From assembly GCF_002554795.1 (NCBI RefSeq), contig NZ_PDEQ01000005.1, positions 310,001 to 374,000 of the forward strand: 64,000 nt of DNA, read 5' to 3'. This document shows positions 18,094 through 27,152 of the stretch, one piece after another; within the stretch, counting starts at the first letter, position 1, and every line of letters begins with the position of its first letter. The notes under the pieces were generated by a model, which made no database searches, was not told where the DNA came from, and worked only from the letters and a program-made list of their open reading frames with translations. The DNA is from Longibacter salinarum (GTDB lineage Bacteria; Bacteroidota; Rhodothermia; Rhodothermales; Salinibacteraceae). The position numbers and the translations under genes were made by a program.

Positions 18094-19971
18094 CTACGGC
18101 GTTGTATCAGAAAGTCGTTCGTCGAAATGTCGAATGAGCGTGCGTGCCCGTCGGTGGGCGATCTGCATCGCATCGTGCTGCGGTCCCGATGGCGCGAAAC
18201 GAGCCTGGTCGCATGCGTCAAGCAGCTCACGCAGCCCGTTGCGATGCTCCCGATCGGCTCCCGCGCGTTCGAGAAATCGGTCGAGCCGATCGCGCGAAAA
18301 ACCCGCAACCGATACTCCGGTGCGATCACTGACGAAACCGAGGACGGCGCGCTCCAGAAGAGCATAAATATCGGCATCCTCGTCCTGGCGCATCCGTTTC
18401 CTGGCTTCTTCGAGCCGGGCATTGGCGGTCTCCAGAGCCGGTGGTGCGGATGGCGCCGTGGGACGTCGCACGACGATCAGGCCGGCTGCGATGAGCAGTG
18501 GAATCACGATTGCGGCATATGGCCACGCCCGTCGATGTAACGGCAGAGGGGCTTTTTCCTCAAGTTTGGGCGATGCCATCAGGCCTGCAATATCGCCGAC
18601 GGGAAGACCAGCTCCGGTCGTGCCGAGTGCCGCAGGCGCAGCATCTCCGGTGACATCAAGGCGAATCGGATCCGTCTTCAGCACCTCGAATTGCTCCGCC
18701 TCCGGGTCGAAGTACGCAAACGACACCGGCGGCAGCGTGTAGCGTCCGTTTTCGCCCGGCACGAGAATGTACGTGAAGGTCTTTTTGCCGCGAATGCGCG
18801 TGCCGCCACGGTCTAGCCGAGTGTTGACCTTGGGGTCGTACATCTCGAACGCGGCCGGCACCTCCACCTCAGGCGGCTGGAGCGTTGCGATATTTCCACT
18901 CCCACGCACGGTCACATCAAGCCGGACGGATCCCCCGACGTGGGCCGAGTCCGAACGCACGTTTGCATCGAGGGAAAACTGTCCGACCGCTCCACTGAAA
19001 GCGGGCGGCGCTCCTGCCGGCAACGCGTTTACGTTCAACGAAATGGATGACGACGAGAGCTTGATCGGCTCGTACTGGCTTTGCGACCGGAACCGCGTTC
19101 GCGCATTCACGCGGTCGGCGGAGTATGCTTCCGTTTCGATCTGCAGGGGATCCACCTGAAGGGTGCCCGTTCGCGTGGGGAAGACCGCCACGCGTTTCAG
19201 CATGATCGTGCGATAGGTTTCGCCATTCACACGGTCGTTGTTCGGAATCGGGCGCGATGCCACGTCGAGCTCCTCGCGCCAGAAGCCGTTTGCGTCCCAC
19301 GCGCTGGCCAGCCGGCTGTGCCGCAGCTGGACTCCCGGACGAAAGAAGAGGCGATATTCGACCGTGGCTTGCTCGTTCTGGTACACGCGGTCGGTGCTCG
19401 ATGTCACGCGAATAAAAAGGTCATCCGGCTTCAGGGACGAAATCGCTGAGGGATCCACACTCGGGTCGGATCGTGAGGGGCGCTGGGCCCCCATCGAGGC
19501 GGCAGGAGCCTGGCTCTGGGGTACGATGCGGACGCGAATCTCACTCGTGGTGAATGCCTCCCCGTTGATCACGACATCGGTTTCTCGAAGCCGCGCAATC
19601 CCAACACGCATGGGCTGGTATCGCCACTCGAAGCTAATCGACCGCCCCATTTTGCCGCTCTTGAACGACAAATCTCGCGTCGCGACGGGCGTGGGATCTT
19701 TGAGCACCAGGTTCGTCGTCGGGGGCGGCTCCGGCGTCTCAACGGCCGAGGGAGAGACCCCACTCACCGTAATTTTGTAGGTGATGACGTCCTCAGCGCC
19801 GACCTCCGTTCGATCCGTGGATGCCTGGACTTGCACGTCGGACTGCGCCGTCGCGGTGCCGATCGAAGCCACGGCAAACACCATGACCCACACCAACGCC
19901 ACCGCGTGCCCGGAGACGACGGGACGGCGGCGGTGCGTCTGGTTACGTGCGTTGACAATCGGTGCGACCAT
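18094..19971 (-). CDS. batD: BatD family protein
   Basis: 625 residues. Signal sequence (LVWVMVFAVASIGTATAQ), then repeated beta-sandwich domains of the BatD/oxygen-tolerance family (VQASTDRTEVGAEDVITYKITVSG; FEWRYQPMRVGIARL; VRGSGNIATLQPPEVEVPAAFEMYDP; FTYILVPGENGRYTLPPVSFAYFDPE), a membrane helix near residue 490 (YAAIVIPLLIAAGLIVVRR) and a helical C-terminal cytosolic part with LLERAVLGFVSDRTGVSVAGFSRDRLDRFLERAG. Full length for the family. 36 bp upstream is the preceding batC-like gene. Confidence 0.9.
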   Translation of the reverse strand: MVAPIVNARNQTHRRRPVVSGHAVALVWVMVFAVASIGTATAQSDVQVQASTDRTEVGAEDVITYKITVSGVSPSAVETPEPPPTTNLVLKDPTPVATRDLSFKSGKMGRSISFEWRYQPMRVGIARLRETDVVINGEAFTTSEIRVRIVPQSQAPAASMGAQRPSRSDPSVDPSAISSLKPDDLFIRVTSSTDRVYQNEQATVEYRLFFRPGVQLRHSRLASAWDANGFWREELDVASRPIPNNDRVNGETYRTIMLKRVAVFPTRTGTLQVDPLQIETEAYSADRVNARTRFRSQSQYEPIKLSSSSISLNVNALPAGAPPAFSGAVGQFSLDANVRSDSAHVGGSVRLDVTVRGSGNIATLQPPEVEVPAAFEMYDPKVNTRLDRGGTRIRGKKTFTYILVPGENGRYTLPPVSFAYFDPEAEQFEVLKTDPIRLDVTGDAAPAALGTTGAGLPVGDIAGLMASPKLEEKAPLPLHRRAWPYAAIVIPLLIAAGLIVVRRPTAPSAPPALETANARLEEARKRMRQDEDADIYALLERAVLGFVSDRTGVSVAGFSRDRLDRFLERAGADREHRNGLRELLDACDQARFAPSGPQHDAMQIAHRRARTLIRHFDERLSDTTP

Positions 19972-20007
19972 GCTATGTGGTGCTTCGCGATACGGTTATT
20001 CTGGAGG

Positions 20008-20721
20008 CTACCAATCCTTTTCTACCCGACGAGGGCGCGCCTCCCGTTTCTGGACTTCGCGTAGAAGCTGTTTCTCCTGTCCTTCCAACGCCTGCAAGAT
20101 ACGCTCCGCCTGCGCGCGGCTCAAGCGACCAGCCTGATCACCGTCGACATCTCCCCCGTTACCATCGCGGTTAGCCGCTGCGTCCTGATTCTCCGATCCG
20201 CCTTCACCTCGCTGGCGGGCCTGCTCGTTCTCCGAGGACGATTCACCCTCCGACTCGTTTTGTCCCTGAGGCCCATTCTGACCGTCGGGCGGAGCTCCAG
20301 AACGATCGCCAGACGATTCGGACGGAGCGTCGGATCTCCCACCCTCCGACTGCCCCTGGCTGGACCCCTCCTGCTCGTTCTCGCCCGATTGCGACGATTC
20401 TTCGTCCTTTGGGCCCTTGTTGTTCGGCCGGGGTTGCGCACCCATTTGCTCCCGAATTTTGTTGCGGAGAGCACGAAGCTTGGGGTGATTCGGCGCCACG
20501 CTCAATCCCTCCTCGATCGCCTGCAGGGCCGGTTGCTTCTGCTCCGCTACGTAGTACTGCGCCGCCTCATGAAAATATGGGTCCCCCGCCCTGCGTTCGG
20601 CCTCGGTCTGCGCACCGACACGTTGTGCATCCGCCGAACTTACGACAAGCATCGCGCTCATGACCAGCAGGACAGCGATCGCGACGAAACAGTATCCCAA
20701 TGTGTGAGAGAAACGGATCAT
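20008..20721 (-). CDS. batC: BatC-like TPR protein with acidic linker
   Basis: About 237 residues from the ATG at 20721. Signal sequence (CFVAIAVLLVMSAMLVVSSADA), one TPR-like pair (YFHEAAQYYVAEQKQPALQ), a 90-residue Ser/Gly/Glu/Gln-rich disordered region, and the conserved BatC C-terminus SRAQAERILQALEGQEKQLL ending in VEKDW. It starts 7 bp after the stop of the upstream TPR gene, so translational coupling is likely. Confidence 0.8.
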   Translation of the reverse strand: MIRFSHTLGYCFVAIAVLLVMSAMLVVSSADAQRVGAQTEAERRAGDPYFHEAAQYYVAEQKQPALQAIEEGLSVAPNHPKLRALRNKIREQMGAQPRPNNKGPKDEESSQSGENEQEGSSQGQSEGGRSDAPSESSGDRSGAPPDGQNGPQGQNESEGESSSENEQARQRGEGGSENQDAAANRDGNGGDVDGDQAGRLSRAQAERILQALEGQEKQLLREVQKREARPRRVEKDW

Positions 20722-20728
20722 CAATCAG

Positions 20729-21370
20729 CTAGGGCATCTCGTCAATGGTTGACACGTCGCGGAGGCGCTGAATGAAGTCTCTATAAGCGCGGACGGTCGA
20801 GTCACGCTGCAAGCCGTTCTCCATCACCATAATCGCTCGCTGGTACTTCTGCTCGGCCACCAGTGCTTCGGCCTGTCGCTTGATACGCTGGGCGAATGAC
20901 GACGGGTCAACGTCCGGCGGCGGTGCCCCTCCCTGCGGACGGCGCTCCTGAAGTCTGCGTTGAATGATCTCGTAGTTGTGCCGAGCCTCTTCAAAGGACG
21001 GATCGACAAGAAGCGTCCGGCGGAAAAAGTCCATCGCCGTTTCCAGTGAACCGTTCCGTGCTGCGGCGTTCCCGGCATTGTACAGCGACCGTGCCCGTTC
21101 CGCGTCCGTTTCCGCTGCCTCGTACGATCGCGTAAAGGCGGTCTGTGCATCGGCAAACTCCTTCTGCTGGTACAGCGTCGCGCCCAGATTGTGCTGCAGG
21201 GCCGCGTATACTGCACCGCTCGAGTCGGCAAGCGATGTTAGCGCCGACCGATACGCCGATTCTGCGGCCTCGTAGTTTCCCTGTTCATACAGGAGATTCC
21301 CACGTCGGCCGTCCTCCTCCGCATCCGCGCCGAGGACGCCAATCAGCAAAATGATCCAGAGAGCGCGCAT
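20729..21370 (-). CDS. TPR protein of the bat operon
   Basis: 213 residues with a short signal-like start (MRALWIILLIGVLGADA) and about four TPRs (GNLLYEQGNYEAAESAYRSAL; LGATLYQQKEFADAQTAFTRSY; NAGNAAARNGSLETAMDFFRRTL; QRAIMVMENGLQRDS). It resembles the N-terminal TPR part of BatC, whose C-terminal signature is in the next gene, so BatC appears duplicated or split in two. Its ATG is 49 bp from batB. Confidence 0.8.
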   Translation of the reverse strand: MRALWIILLIGVLGADAEEDGRRGNLLYEQGNYEAAESAYRSALTSLADSSGAVYAALQHNLGATLYQQKEFADAQTAFTRSYEAAETDAERARSLYNAGNAAARNGSLETAMDFFRRTLLVDPSFEEARHNYEIIQRRLQERRPQGGAPPPDVDPSSFAQRIKRQAEALVAEQKYQRAIMVMENGLQRDSTVRAYRDFIQRLRDVSTIDEMP

Positions 21371-21419
21371 GATGGAGAGGCTCCGTGCTCGAGACGGATG
21401 CTATGGTCGAAAATGTGGT

Positions 21420-22439
21420 TTACGTCACCGTGCGGCGACGTTCCACCACGGCGAGCTCGGCGATCAAAAGAATCAACGCCAGCCCGAGAGGCCATTGAAA
21501 GTACTCTTCGTGCTCCTCAAACTGCTCGACACCGAACGAGGACTTTTCCAAACGATTAAGAGCGCTCGTCAGATCCGCCAATGCACTCGATGTTCGAGCG
21601 ATACGAAAATACGCTCCAGTTTCCGCAAGGGCCGTCAGTGCCGACTCGTCGAGGCGCGACCGCACGATCTCGCCATCGGGTCCGCGCTTGACACCCATCC
21701 GCTGGCCGTTCTGTATCTCGGGCACCGGCGCACCGTCACGTTCTCCGACGCCGGCCGTGAAGACCGTCCACCCGTTGTCCTCGGCCATCGCTTGTAGATC
21801 GTCCACGTCGCCCTCATGGTTCTCCCCGTCCGACACGACGAGAAGAGCCCGGGAGCGCGGCGCCTGCCCCGTCGTATCGGTTCGTGTACGAGCGAACGCC
21901 TGCTGAGCGGAATAGAAGGCAGCCCGGAAGTTGGTACCGGGCGTCGGGATCAGCGGCGGCTCCGCGACGTCAAGAAATAGGCGAACGGCGTCGTAGTCGG
22001 TCGTCAATGGGCACTGCACGAAGCCGTCTCCGGCGAAGAGAACGAGCCCGACGCGGTCGCCGCTCAGTTCGTCAACGAGCGACTTGATTTCGTTCTTCGC
22101 CCGCTCCAACCGATTCGGAGCCACGTCCTCTGCCAGCATCGACTGTGACACGTCGAGCGCCACGACGAGATCGACGCCTTTCCGCTCGACCTCCTGTACA
22201 CGCGTCCCCATCCTCGGCCCGGCCAGCGAAAATCCGAGAAGCGTCACGACCACAACCAGGAGGACCGCACGCACGAACCGACGGCCGGACATTACGGATT
22301 CTGCGAGTCGCTGCACCATGGCGATCGACCCGAACCGCTTTGCCGTCTTCTGACGACGCCACGCAGCCCACCCGATCAGAGCCGCCACGACGAGGCCACC
22401 CGTCAGGAACCACAAATATGTCGGATGAAGCCAGAGCAT
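21420..22439 (-). CDS. batB: BatB, membrane-anchored von Willebrand A protein
   Basis: 339 residues. N-terminal membrane helices (TYLWFLTGGLVVAALIGWAAW and FVRAVLLVVVVTLLGFSLAG), then a VWA domain with an intact MIDAS (DVSQS near residue 93; T/D residues in PLTTDYDAVRLFLD and VVSDGENHEGD), and a C-terminal helix (WPLGLALILLIAELAVV). Typical BatB. It is separated from batA by 340 bp of repeats, unlike the tight spacing of the other genes. Confidence 0.92.
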   Translation of the reverse strand: MLWLHPTYLWFLTGGLVVAALIGWAAWRRQKTAKRFGSIAMVQRLAESVMSGRRFVRAVLLVVVVTLLGFSLAGPRMGTRVQEVERKGVDLVVALDVSQSMLAEDVAPNRLERAKNEIKSLVDELSGDRVGLVLFAGDGFVQCPLTTDYDAVRLFLDVAEPPLIPTPGTNFRAAFYSAQQAFARTRTDTTGQAPRSRALLVVSDGENHEGDVDDLQAMAEDNGWTVFTAGVGERDGAPVPEIQNGQRMGVKRGPDGEIVRSRLDESALTALAETGAYFRIARTSSALADLTSALNRLEKSSFGVEQFEEHEEYFQWPLGLALILLIAELAVVERRRTVT

Positions 22440-22443
22440 CGGC

Positions 22444-22534
22444 GTTCAGGGTTCAGAGTTCAGGGTTCAGAGTTCAGGGTTCAGAGTTCAGAGTTCAAGG
22501 TTCAGAGTTCAGGGTTCAGAGTTCAGGGTTCAGG
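22444..22534 (+). repeat. Heptamer minisatellite in the batA-batB gap
   Basis: About 13 tandem copies of a 7-bp unit (GTTCAGG/GTTCAGA) starting 5 bp from the batB start codon and running into the left end of the repeat element at 22534. Same unit as at 16832. Confidence 0.92.
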
Positions 22535-22774
22535 GCTGGCTACCGGACCGTTTGATGTCGATACGGAATGTCTCTGTGCAACATCGATAAACGACCTCAT
22601 CGGTCTCATGCGTCTCAACAATGAGGCATTATCGTCGAAAAAATGACGGACTCTTATACTCTCATACTCCCATACCCACACACTCTCATACCCACACACT
22701 CCCACGCATTTTGGAGTAGCCGCGCCGGGGAATGCTGAAACGACACACGCTCTAATGAACGTGTCTGGGAGGTA
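22534..22774 (+). repeat. MITE-like intergenic element, copy A
   Basis: About 240 bp. Left end GGCTGGCTACCGGAC; right end, read in reverse, TACCTCCCAGACAC. The middle shares long stretches with the reverse complement of 51251-51480, for example TGCGTCTC, TTATCGTCGA and GCGCCGGGGAATG in the same order and spacing. An octamer minisatellite (22651-22704) is embedded. No ORF. It ends 5 bp from the batA stop codon. Confidence 0.75.
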
Positions 22775-22778
22775 AGGT

Positions 22779-23762
22779 TCAGGGGAAGCGGCGGAGGGCG
22801 GTGGACTGGAGGAGCGTGCCAAGGAGAAGTAGACCGAATGCAGGAATCAGGAACGTTGGATATCGCTCCTCGACGTCGGTGTAGATGCGTTCGTCGATCT
22901 CGCTTTTCTCCAGCTCGCCAATCTCGTCGTAAATATCGCGAAGCGCTCGCTTGCTCGTGGCCCGGAAGTAGCGTCCACCGGTATTCTGCGCGACAGTGCG
23001 TAGCATGTCTTCGTCGATCTCCACGGGCAGCATCTGACGTTGCTGTCCCACAAACGGCTGGTCGATGATGAAGGGCGCCGTTCCCTTCGACCCCACTCCA
23101 ATCGCATAGACACGTACGTCCATCGCCTGCGCAACTTCAGACGCCGTAATCGGGTCGATTTCGCCGCGATTGTTCTGTCCGTCGGTCAGGAGGATGACGA
23201 CCTTGCTCTCCGCCTCCGTCCTTTTCAGTCGATTAACGGCCATCGCGAGGGCGGTACCGATCGCCGTACCATCCTGAATCACCCCGACGCGCACCTCGTC
23301 CAGCATTTCCTGCAGAAAATCGTAATCGAGTGTCAGGGGCGCCTGCGTGTACGCTTTAGCAGCGAACACGACCAGACCGACACGATCCGAAACGCGGCCG
23401 TCGATGAACTCGCTGGCGACGTCACGGGCCGCTTCGAAGCGGTTCGGGCGAAAGTCCTCCGCTCGCATTGACGTCGAGGTGTCCAGCACGAGCATGATGT
23501 CGATGCCCTCAGCGTTGCGCGTGCGAACGACGTCCCGCTCTTGTGGCCGGGCCAGCGCCACAATCCCGATGGCCAGCGCCGCCAGCTTGAGAAGATCGGG
23601 CACTACACGCAACCGAACCCGCCAGGACGGCGAAGCCGTGCGGGCCGGACCGACGTCACTAAACCGGAGGCCCGCCTCGTTCCGCGACCGCCACCACCGC
23701 CACGCGCCAAGGAGCGGCACGAGCAGAAGAAACCACAATATGTCGGGATGCGCGAAGATCAT
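22779..23762 (-). CDS. batA: BatA, membrane-anchored von Willebrand A protein
   Basis: 327 residues with the family start MIFAHPDILWFLLLVPLLGAW, a second helix (LLKLAALAIGIVALARP), a VWA domain with MIDAS DTSTS near residue 94 and LLTDGQNNRGE near 180, and a C-terminal helix (FLIPAFGLLLLGTLLQ). BatA and BatB are thought to form a periplasm- or membrane-facing complex. First Bat gene after the sirtuin. Confidence 0.92.
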   Translation of the reverse strand: MIFAHPDILWFLLLVPLLGAWRWWRSRNEAGLRFSDVGPARTASPSWRVRLRVVPDLLKLAALAIGIVALARPQERDVVRTRNAEGIDIMLVLDTSTSMRAEDFRPNRFEAARDVASEFIDGRVSDRVGLVVFAAKAYTQAPLTLDYDFLQEMLDEVRVGVIQDGTAIGTALAMAVNRLKRTEAESKVVILLTDGQNNRGEIDPITASEVAQAMDVRVYAIGVGSKGTAPFIIDQPFVGQQRQMLPVEIDEDMLRTVAQNTGGRYFRATSKRALRDIYDEIGELEKSEIDERIYTDVEERYPTFLIPAFGLLLLGTLLQSTALRRFP

Positions 23763-23887
23763 CGATTGCGACGGTCAGTCACTCGAAACGTCTGTTTTTC
23801 ATTTCTAAGATACAACGGCGATCTCCGATCTATTCGTCTTCAGCAAATCATCCGCCTCAAACTGGGTGCACGAAAACGGCAAGATTC

Positions 23888-24631
23888 TCAGCCTTCTGCA
23901 AGAGCTGAAAGAAGGGCCGGTAGCACCTCCCCGGCCGGCCCCGCGAGATACTCATCCACGTCACCGGAAATCGGCGTCCGATCCGGATTGACTTCCACAA
24001 CGTACGCGCCGGACTCCTTCGCGAGCATCGGTAGCCGTGCGGCGGGATACACAACGGTGCTCGTACCCACACTCAGAAAGACATCGCAGTCTGTCGTCGC
24101 CTGACTGGCCCGGTCCATCGCGTCGGGCGGCAGCATTTCGCCAAACCAGACCACATCCGGGCGAACGAGCCCACCGCACTCAGGGCACGTAGCTGGTTCT
24201 CCCTGTTCGATCGCCTCATCCACACGCTCAGGCGCAACGTCGGTCTCGCAGTCCATGCAATAGTTGTGTGTGATGTTACCGTGGAGCTCGATCACATCGG
24301 CGCTTCCTGCCCGGTTGTGCAGATCATCCACGTTTTGCGTGATCGTGGTCACGGTGGCGACGTGCTGCTCCAGATCGACCAGCGCCCGGTGGCCGGCGTT
24401 CGGCTCCGCTCCTTCCACAATCTGACGACGGTGCCGATACCATCCCTGGACGAGTTCGGGGTTATCGAGAAAGGCATCGACATTCGCGAGCTCCTGAGGT
24501 TCAAACTTTTCCCAGATGCCGCCGGGATCACGGAACGTGGGAATGCCGCTCTCCGCCGAAATGCCTGCCCCCGTGAGAACGGCAACATGGGCAGCATTCC
24601 GAAGACGCTTGATCAGCGTATCACTGTGCAT
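23888..24631 (-). CDS. cobB: NAD-dependent protein deacylase (sirtuin, CobB type)
   Basis: 247 residues from the ATG at 24631; the open frame extends 75 codons further upstream but those overlap the previous gene and show no homology. All sirtuin motifs are present: GAGISAESGIPTFRD, TQNVDDLHNRAGS, the catalytic His in ELHGNI, a zinc site of four Cys (CMDC, CPEC) and GTSTVVYPAARLP. Removes acyl groups from lysines using NAD. It sits inside the bat operon, between the BatD-like membrane gene and batA, an unusual place. Confidence 0.93.
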   Translation of the reverse strand: MHSDTLIKRLRNAAHVAVLTGAGISAESGIPTFRDPGGIWEKFEPQELANVDAFLDNPELVQGWYRHRRQIVEGAEPNAGHRALVDLEQHVATVTTITQNVDDLHNRAGSADVIELHGNITHNYCMDCETDVAPERVDEAIEQGEPATCPECGGLVRPDVVWFGEMLPPDAMDRASQATTDCDVFLSVGTSTVVYPAARLPMLAKESGAYVVEVNPDRTPISGDVDEYLAGPAGEVLPALLSALAEG

Positions 24632-24680
24632 AGACGAATGTACGGTTCGGTAGAAAAAGACGGTCCTGCATGTCTGCTGC

Positions 24681-25691
24681 TTACCCCGCGTTAACGGAAC
24701 GCCCTGCCGGTGGAGGGGATGCGGATGCCTTCTCAACGTGGTGCGACTCGACGATATCGACGACGTTGTGCGCTTCCTGTAGCGCGGTCTCGCTGTCGTC
24801 GACCGAGGCGCGCGCATTGGAGAACTTGACCAGGTCAGCAAGCTCCAGAACCGCACGTACGCGGCTCGTCACCACCGGAGGCACGTCCGTGCGCTGCTCC
24901 AGGATTTCTACCACCTCTCGCGTGGTTCGCTCCATCGTTTGCATTCCAAGTCGCGCAGCCAGATAGCGCCGGAGACTTTCGGACAGGCGAACGTAGAACC
25001 GTTTCGCGTTGCCGGGCTCCGTCACGTCGAGCCTGTCGAGTTCCCGCAGATCCTCCGTGATCCGCTCGTACGGAGACGTTTCTGGCTCAACCTCTTCCAC
25101 CACCGGCTCTTCCTCCGTGTCGTCATTTCGCGACCACCAGAGATACGCCAGCACACCGACCAGGCTTATCACAGCGACCGCGAGCAGCACCCAGGGCCAC
25201 CGCGGTTCGGGAAAACTCGCAAGGGGCGTCAGCCCGCGAAGCTGGTTTTCATCGGACGGGACCGTCGCGTACACGGGAATCGACACGGGCGGCGTCGCCC
25301 CCACGAGGGTATCGCCACCAGACGTGATGACGCGAACGGGCAACGTCGGCACGCGCGCGGAGTCGAGAGCGAAGGTTGTGACGGTGTAGCGTGCGCTGTC
25401 GACGCGCTGGCCCGGCGCATCCGCACCCAGGTATCGTTCCCCCGTTTGTCGCGGCTCCACCACCTGCACGTCGCCAAAGATCAGCGGCCCGGCATCCTGC
25501 TCGGGAAATTGCACGTCGACCGCGAACCCGTGCTCAGCCATGACGACGAGCGTGAAGCGCTGCCCGACAGCGACACTGTCGGCCGTCACGTACGCGTCGA
25601 GGCGAGCCGGGATCTGCTGTGCTTGCGCATCGACCCCGACGGTCAATGAAAACAACAGAAGCACTAAAAAAAGGCGCACGGAGGAAAACAC
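24681..25691 (-). CDS. BatD/DUF4381-like membrane protein of the bat operon
   Basis: 336 residues, GTG start giving a signal peptide (LFLVLLLFSLTVGVDAQAQ). A periplasmic beta domain (ARLDAYVTADSVAVGQRFTL; FGDVQVVEPRQTGERYLG), a membrane helix around residue 175 (WPWVLLAVAVISLVGVLAYLWW), an acidic spacer and a cytosolic helical domain with FYVRLSESLRRYLAARLGMQTMERTTREVVEIL. The C-terminal part matches the helical tail region seen in DUF4381/BatD proteins that sit between the DUF58 gene and batA. Biochemical role unknown. Confidence 0.75.
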   Translation of the reverse strand: MFSSVRLFLVLLLFSLTVGVDAQAQQIPARLDAYVTADSVAVGQRFTLVVMAEHGFAVDVQFPEQDAGPLIFGDVQVVEPRQTGERYLGADAPGQRVDSARYTVTTFALDSARVPTLPVRVITSGGDTLVGATPPVSIPVYATVPSDENQLRGLTPLASFPEPRWPWVLLAVAVISLVGVLAYLWWSRNDDTEEEPVVEEVEPETSPYERITEDLRELDRLDVTEPGNAKRFYVRLSESLRRYLAARLGMQTMERTTREVVEILEQRTDVPPVVTSRVRAVLELADLVKFSNARASVDDSETALQEAHNVVDIVESHHVEKASASPPPAGRSVNAG

Positions 25692-25738
25692 AGAGGGTGG
25701 GGGGAGACAGAAAACGGGCGGACGTCCACGTTAGACCA

Positions 25739-26614
25739 CTACGCACGCTGATTTCGGCGACGGAAAAACTCTACCAGCGGTTCAACGAAGTCTGGACCGG
25801 TGCCAATGCGAACATGGCCAACACCGGCGCGGCGAAACAGAGAAGCGGTGCGCTCGCGATGATCGTCTGCTGCGGCCTTGAACGCATGGCGCGCCCTTTC
25901 GCTGCTCGCATCCACGGTCACCGTCTCCCCCGTCTCAGCGTCCGTCAGATCAACCAGACCTACATCCGGCAGTTCCGTTTCTCTTGGATCGACGAGTTCG
26001 ACAGCCACCGTGTCGTGGCGCCGTGCGACGGGCTGCAGCCGGGAGTCGTACCCGGTGTCGAGGAAGTCGCTGATTACAATGAGAATCGACCGGCGTCGAA
26101 CGACGTGCGTCACGTAGCGCAGGGCCTCCCCGACGTCGGTATCTCGCGAATCCGGTTCGGCGGTGTACAGGTCGCGGATCAGGCGGAGCACGTGGCGACG
26201 CCCCTTTTTCGGGGGAATAAACCGCTCGACCTTATCGGTGAAAAGAAGAAGCCCCACTTTGTCATTGTTCTGAACCGCGCTGAATGCCATCACCGCGCAG
26301 ACCTCCGCCGCAACGTCACGCTTAAGTTTACCCTGCGAGCCGAAATCGCCCGACCCGGAAATGTCCACCATCAGCATGACGGTTTGCTCCCGCTCCTCCT
26401 CATAGACCTTCACGTAGGCGTCGTCCATACGGGCCGACACGTTCCAGTCAATGTTGCGGATGTCATCGCCTACCTGGTAGGGGCGCACTTCCGCAAACTC
26501 AATCCCGCGTCCCTTAAAGGCAGAGTGGTACTCGCCGCCGAAGACGTTATTCACCACTCCTTTCGTCCGGATTTCCAACCGGCGAATTTTTTTAAATAGC
26601 TCTTGGGGTATCAC
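25739..26614 (-). CDS. DUF58 domain protein
   Basis: 291 residues, GTG start. FGGEYHSAFKGRGIEFAEVRPYQVGDDIRNIDWNVSARMDDAYVKVYEEERE is the diagnostic DUF58 block; MLMVDISGSGDF gives a VWA-like MIDAS (DISGS). DUF58 proteins are normally encoded just after a MoxR-type AAA+ ATPase and before batA. Here it is the first gene of the operon and no ATPase is found in the 540 bp upstream. Confidence 0.92.
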   Translation of the reverse strand: MIPQELFKKIRRLEIRTKGVVNNVFGGEYHSAFKGRGIEFAEVRPYQVGDDIRNIDWNVSARMDDAYVKVYEEEREQTVMLMVDISGSGDFGSQGKLKRDVAAEVCAVMAFSAVQNNDKVGLLLFTDKVERFIPPKKGRRHVLRLIRDLYTAEPDSRDTDVGEALRYVTHVVRRRSILIVISDFLDTGYDSRLQPVARRHDTVAVELVDPRETELPDVGLVDLTDAETGETVTVDASSERARHAFKAAADDHRERTASLFRRAGVGHVRIGTGPDFVEPLVEFFRRRNQRA

Positions 26615-27152
26615 GTCTCGGAGCGGATCTATGGATTCGAAAGGTTACGCGACGGCATGATCAGGCTGGGTCGCTTCGAACGCTGACACTGATGGTGGCG
26701 TCGTGCACGTCGAATCGTCCTGCGCCAACGCTCGCCGTTATGTCACGAGATGCGAAAGCGGAATGGTCCGGGCGCGACGAGGTACAACGGAATGGAGACG
26801 CGTGCGAACGTCATGGTCCGTCGCGATCCAGCGCATAAATACGTGAACGTACCCGTCCGTCACGCCATGGATGACGCCAGCCGTCCCGCAGTATACAGAG
26901 ACTAGTGCACACCGTACGCCTCGACAGGATAGAACGTACAGATTTTGCGGACTCATTCGCCTTCACAAACACAGGGCCATCATCCAGCCCGTTGTGCGAC
27001 GTGCTCCACCGGCGTACGCACGCACACGGCCCGCGGTGACGATCGCTTCGTCTTGTTACCTCGCTACTGACAACCGGCGGGGAGTATGCGAATCGTTCGA
27101 GCGCGCGGTGTATTTATTGCCCCTGGGTCTTCTCTCTCTCCACCCTAGTTGC
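26615..27152. other. Intergenic region upstream of the bat operon, no gene recognised
   Basis: 538 bp between divergent genes. A 72-residue minus-strand ORF (26738-26956) has no recognisable features. No moxR fragment could be seen. The region likely carries promoters in both directions but I cannot place them. Confidence 0.5.

Noticed and set aside
22444-22534. Telomere-like repeats (TTCAGGG)
   Set aside because: Interstitial, degenerate and at several intergenic places of a bacterial chromosome.
26738-26956. 72-residue minus-strand ORF
   Set aside because: No similarity that I can see and no start context; left unannotated.
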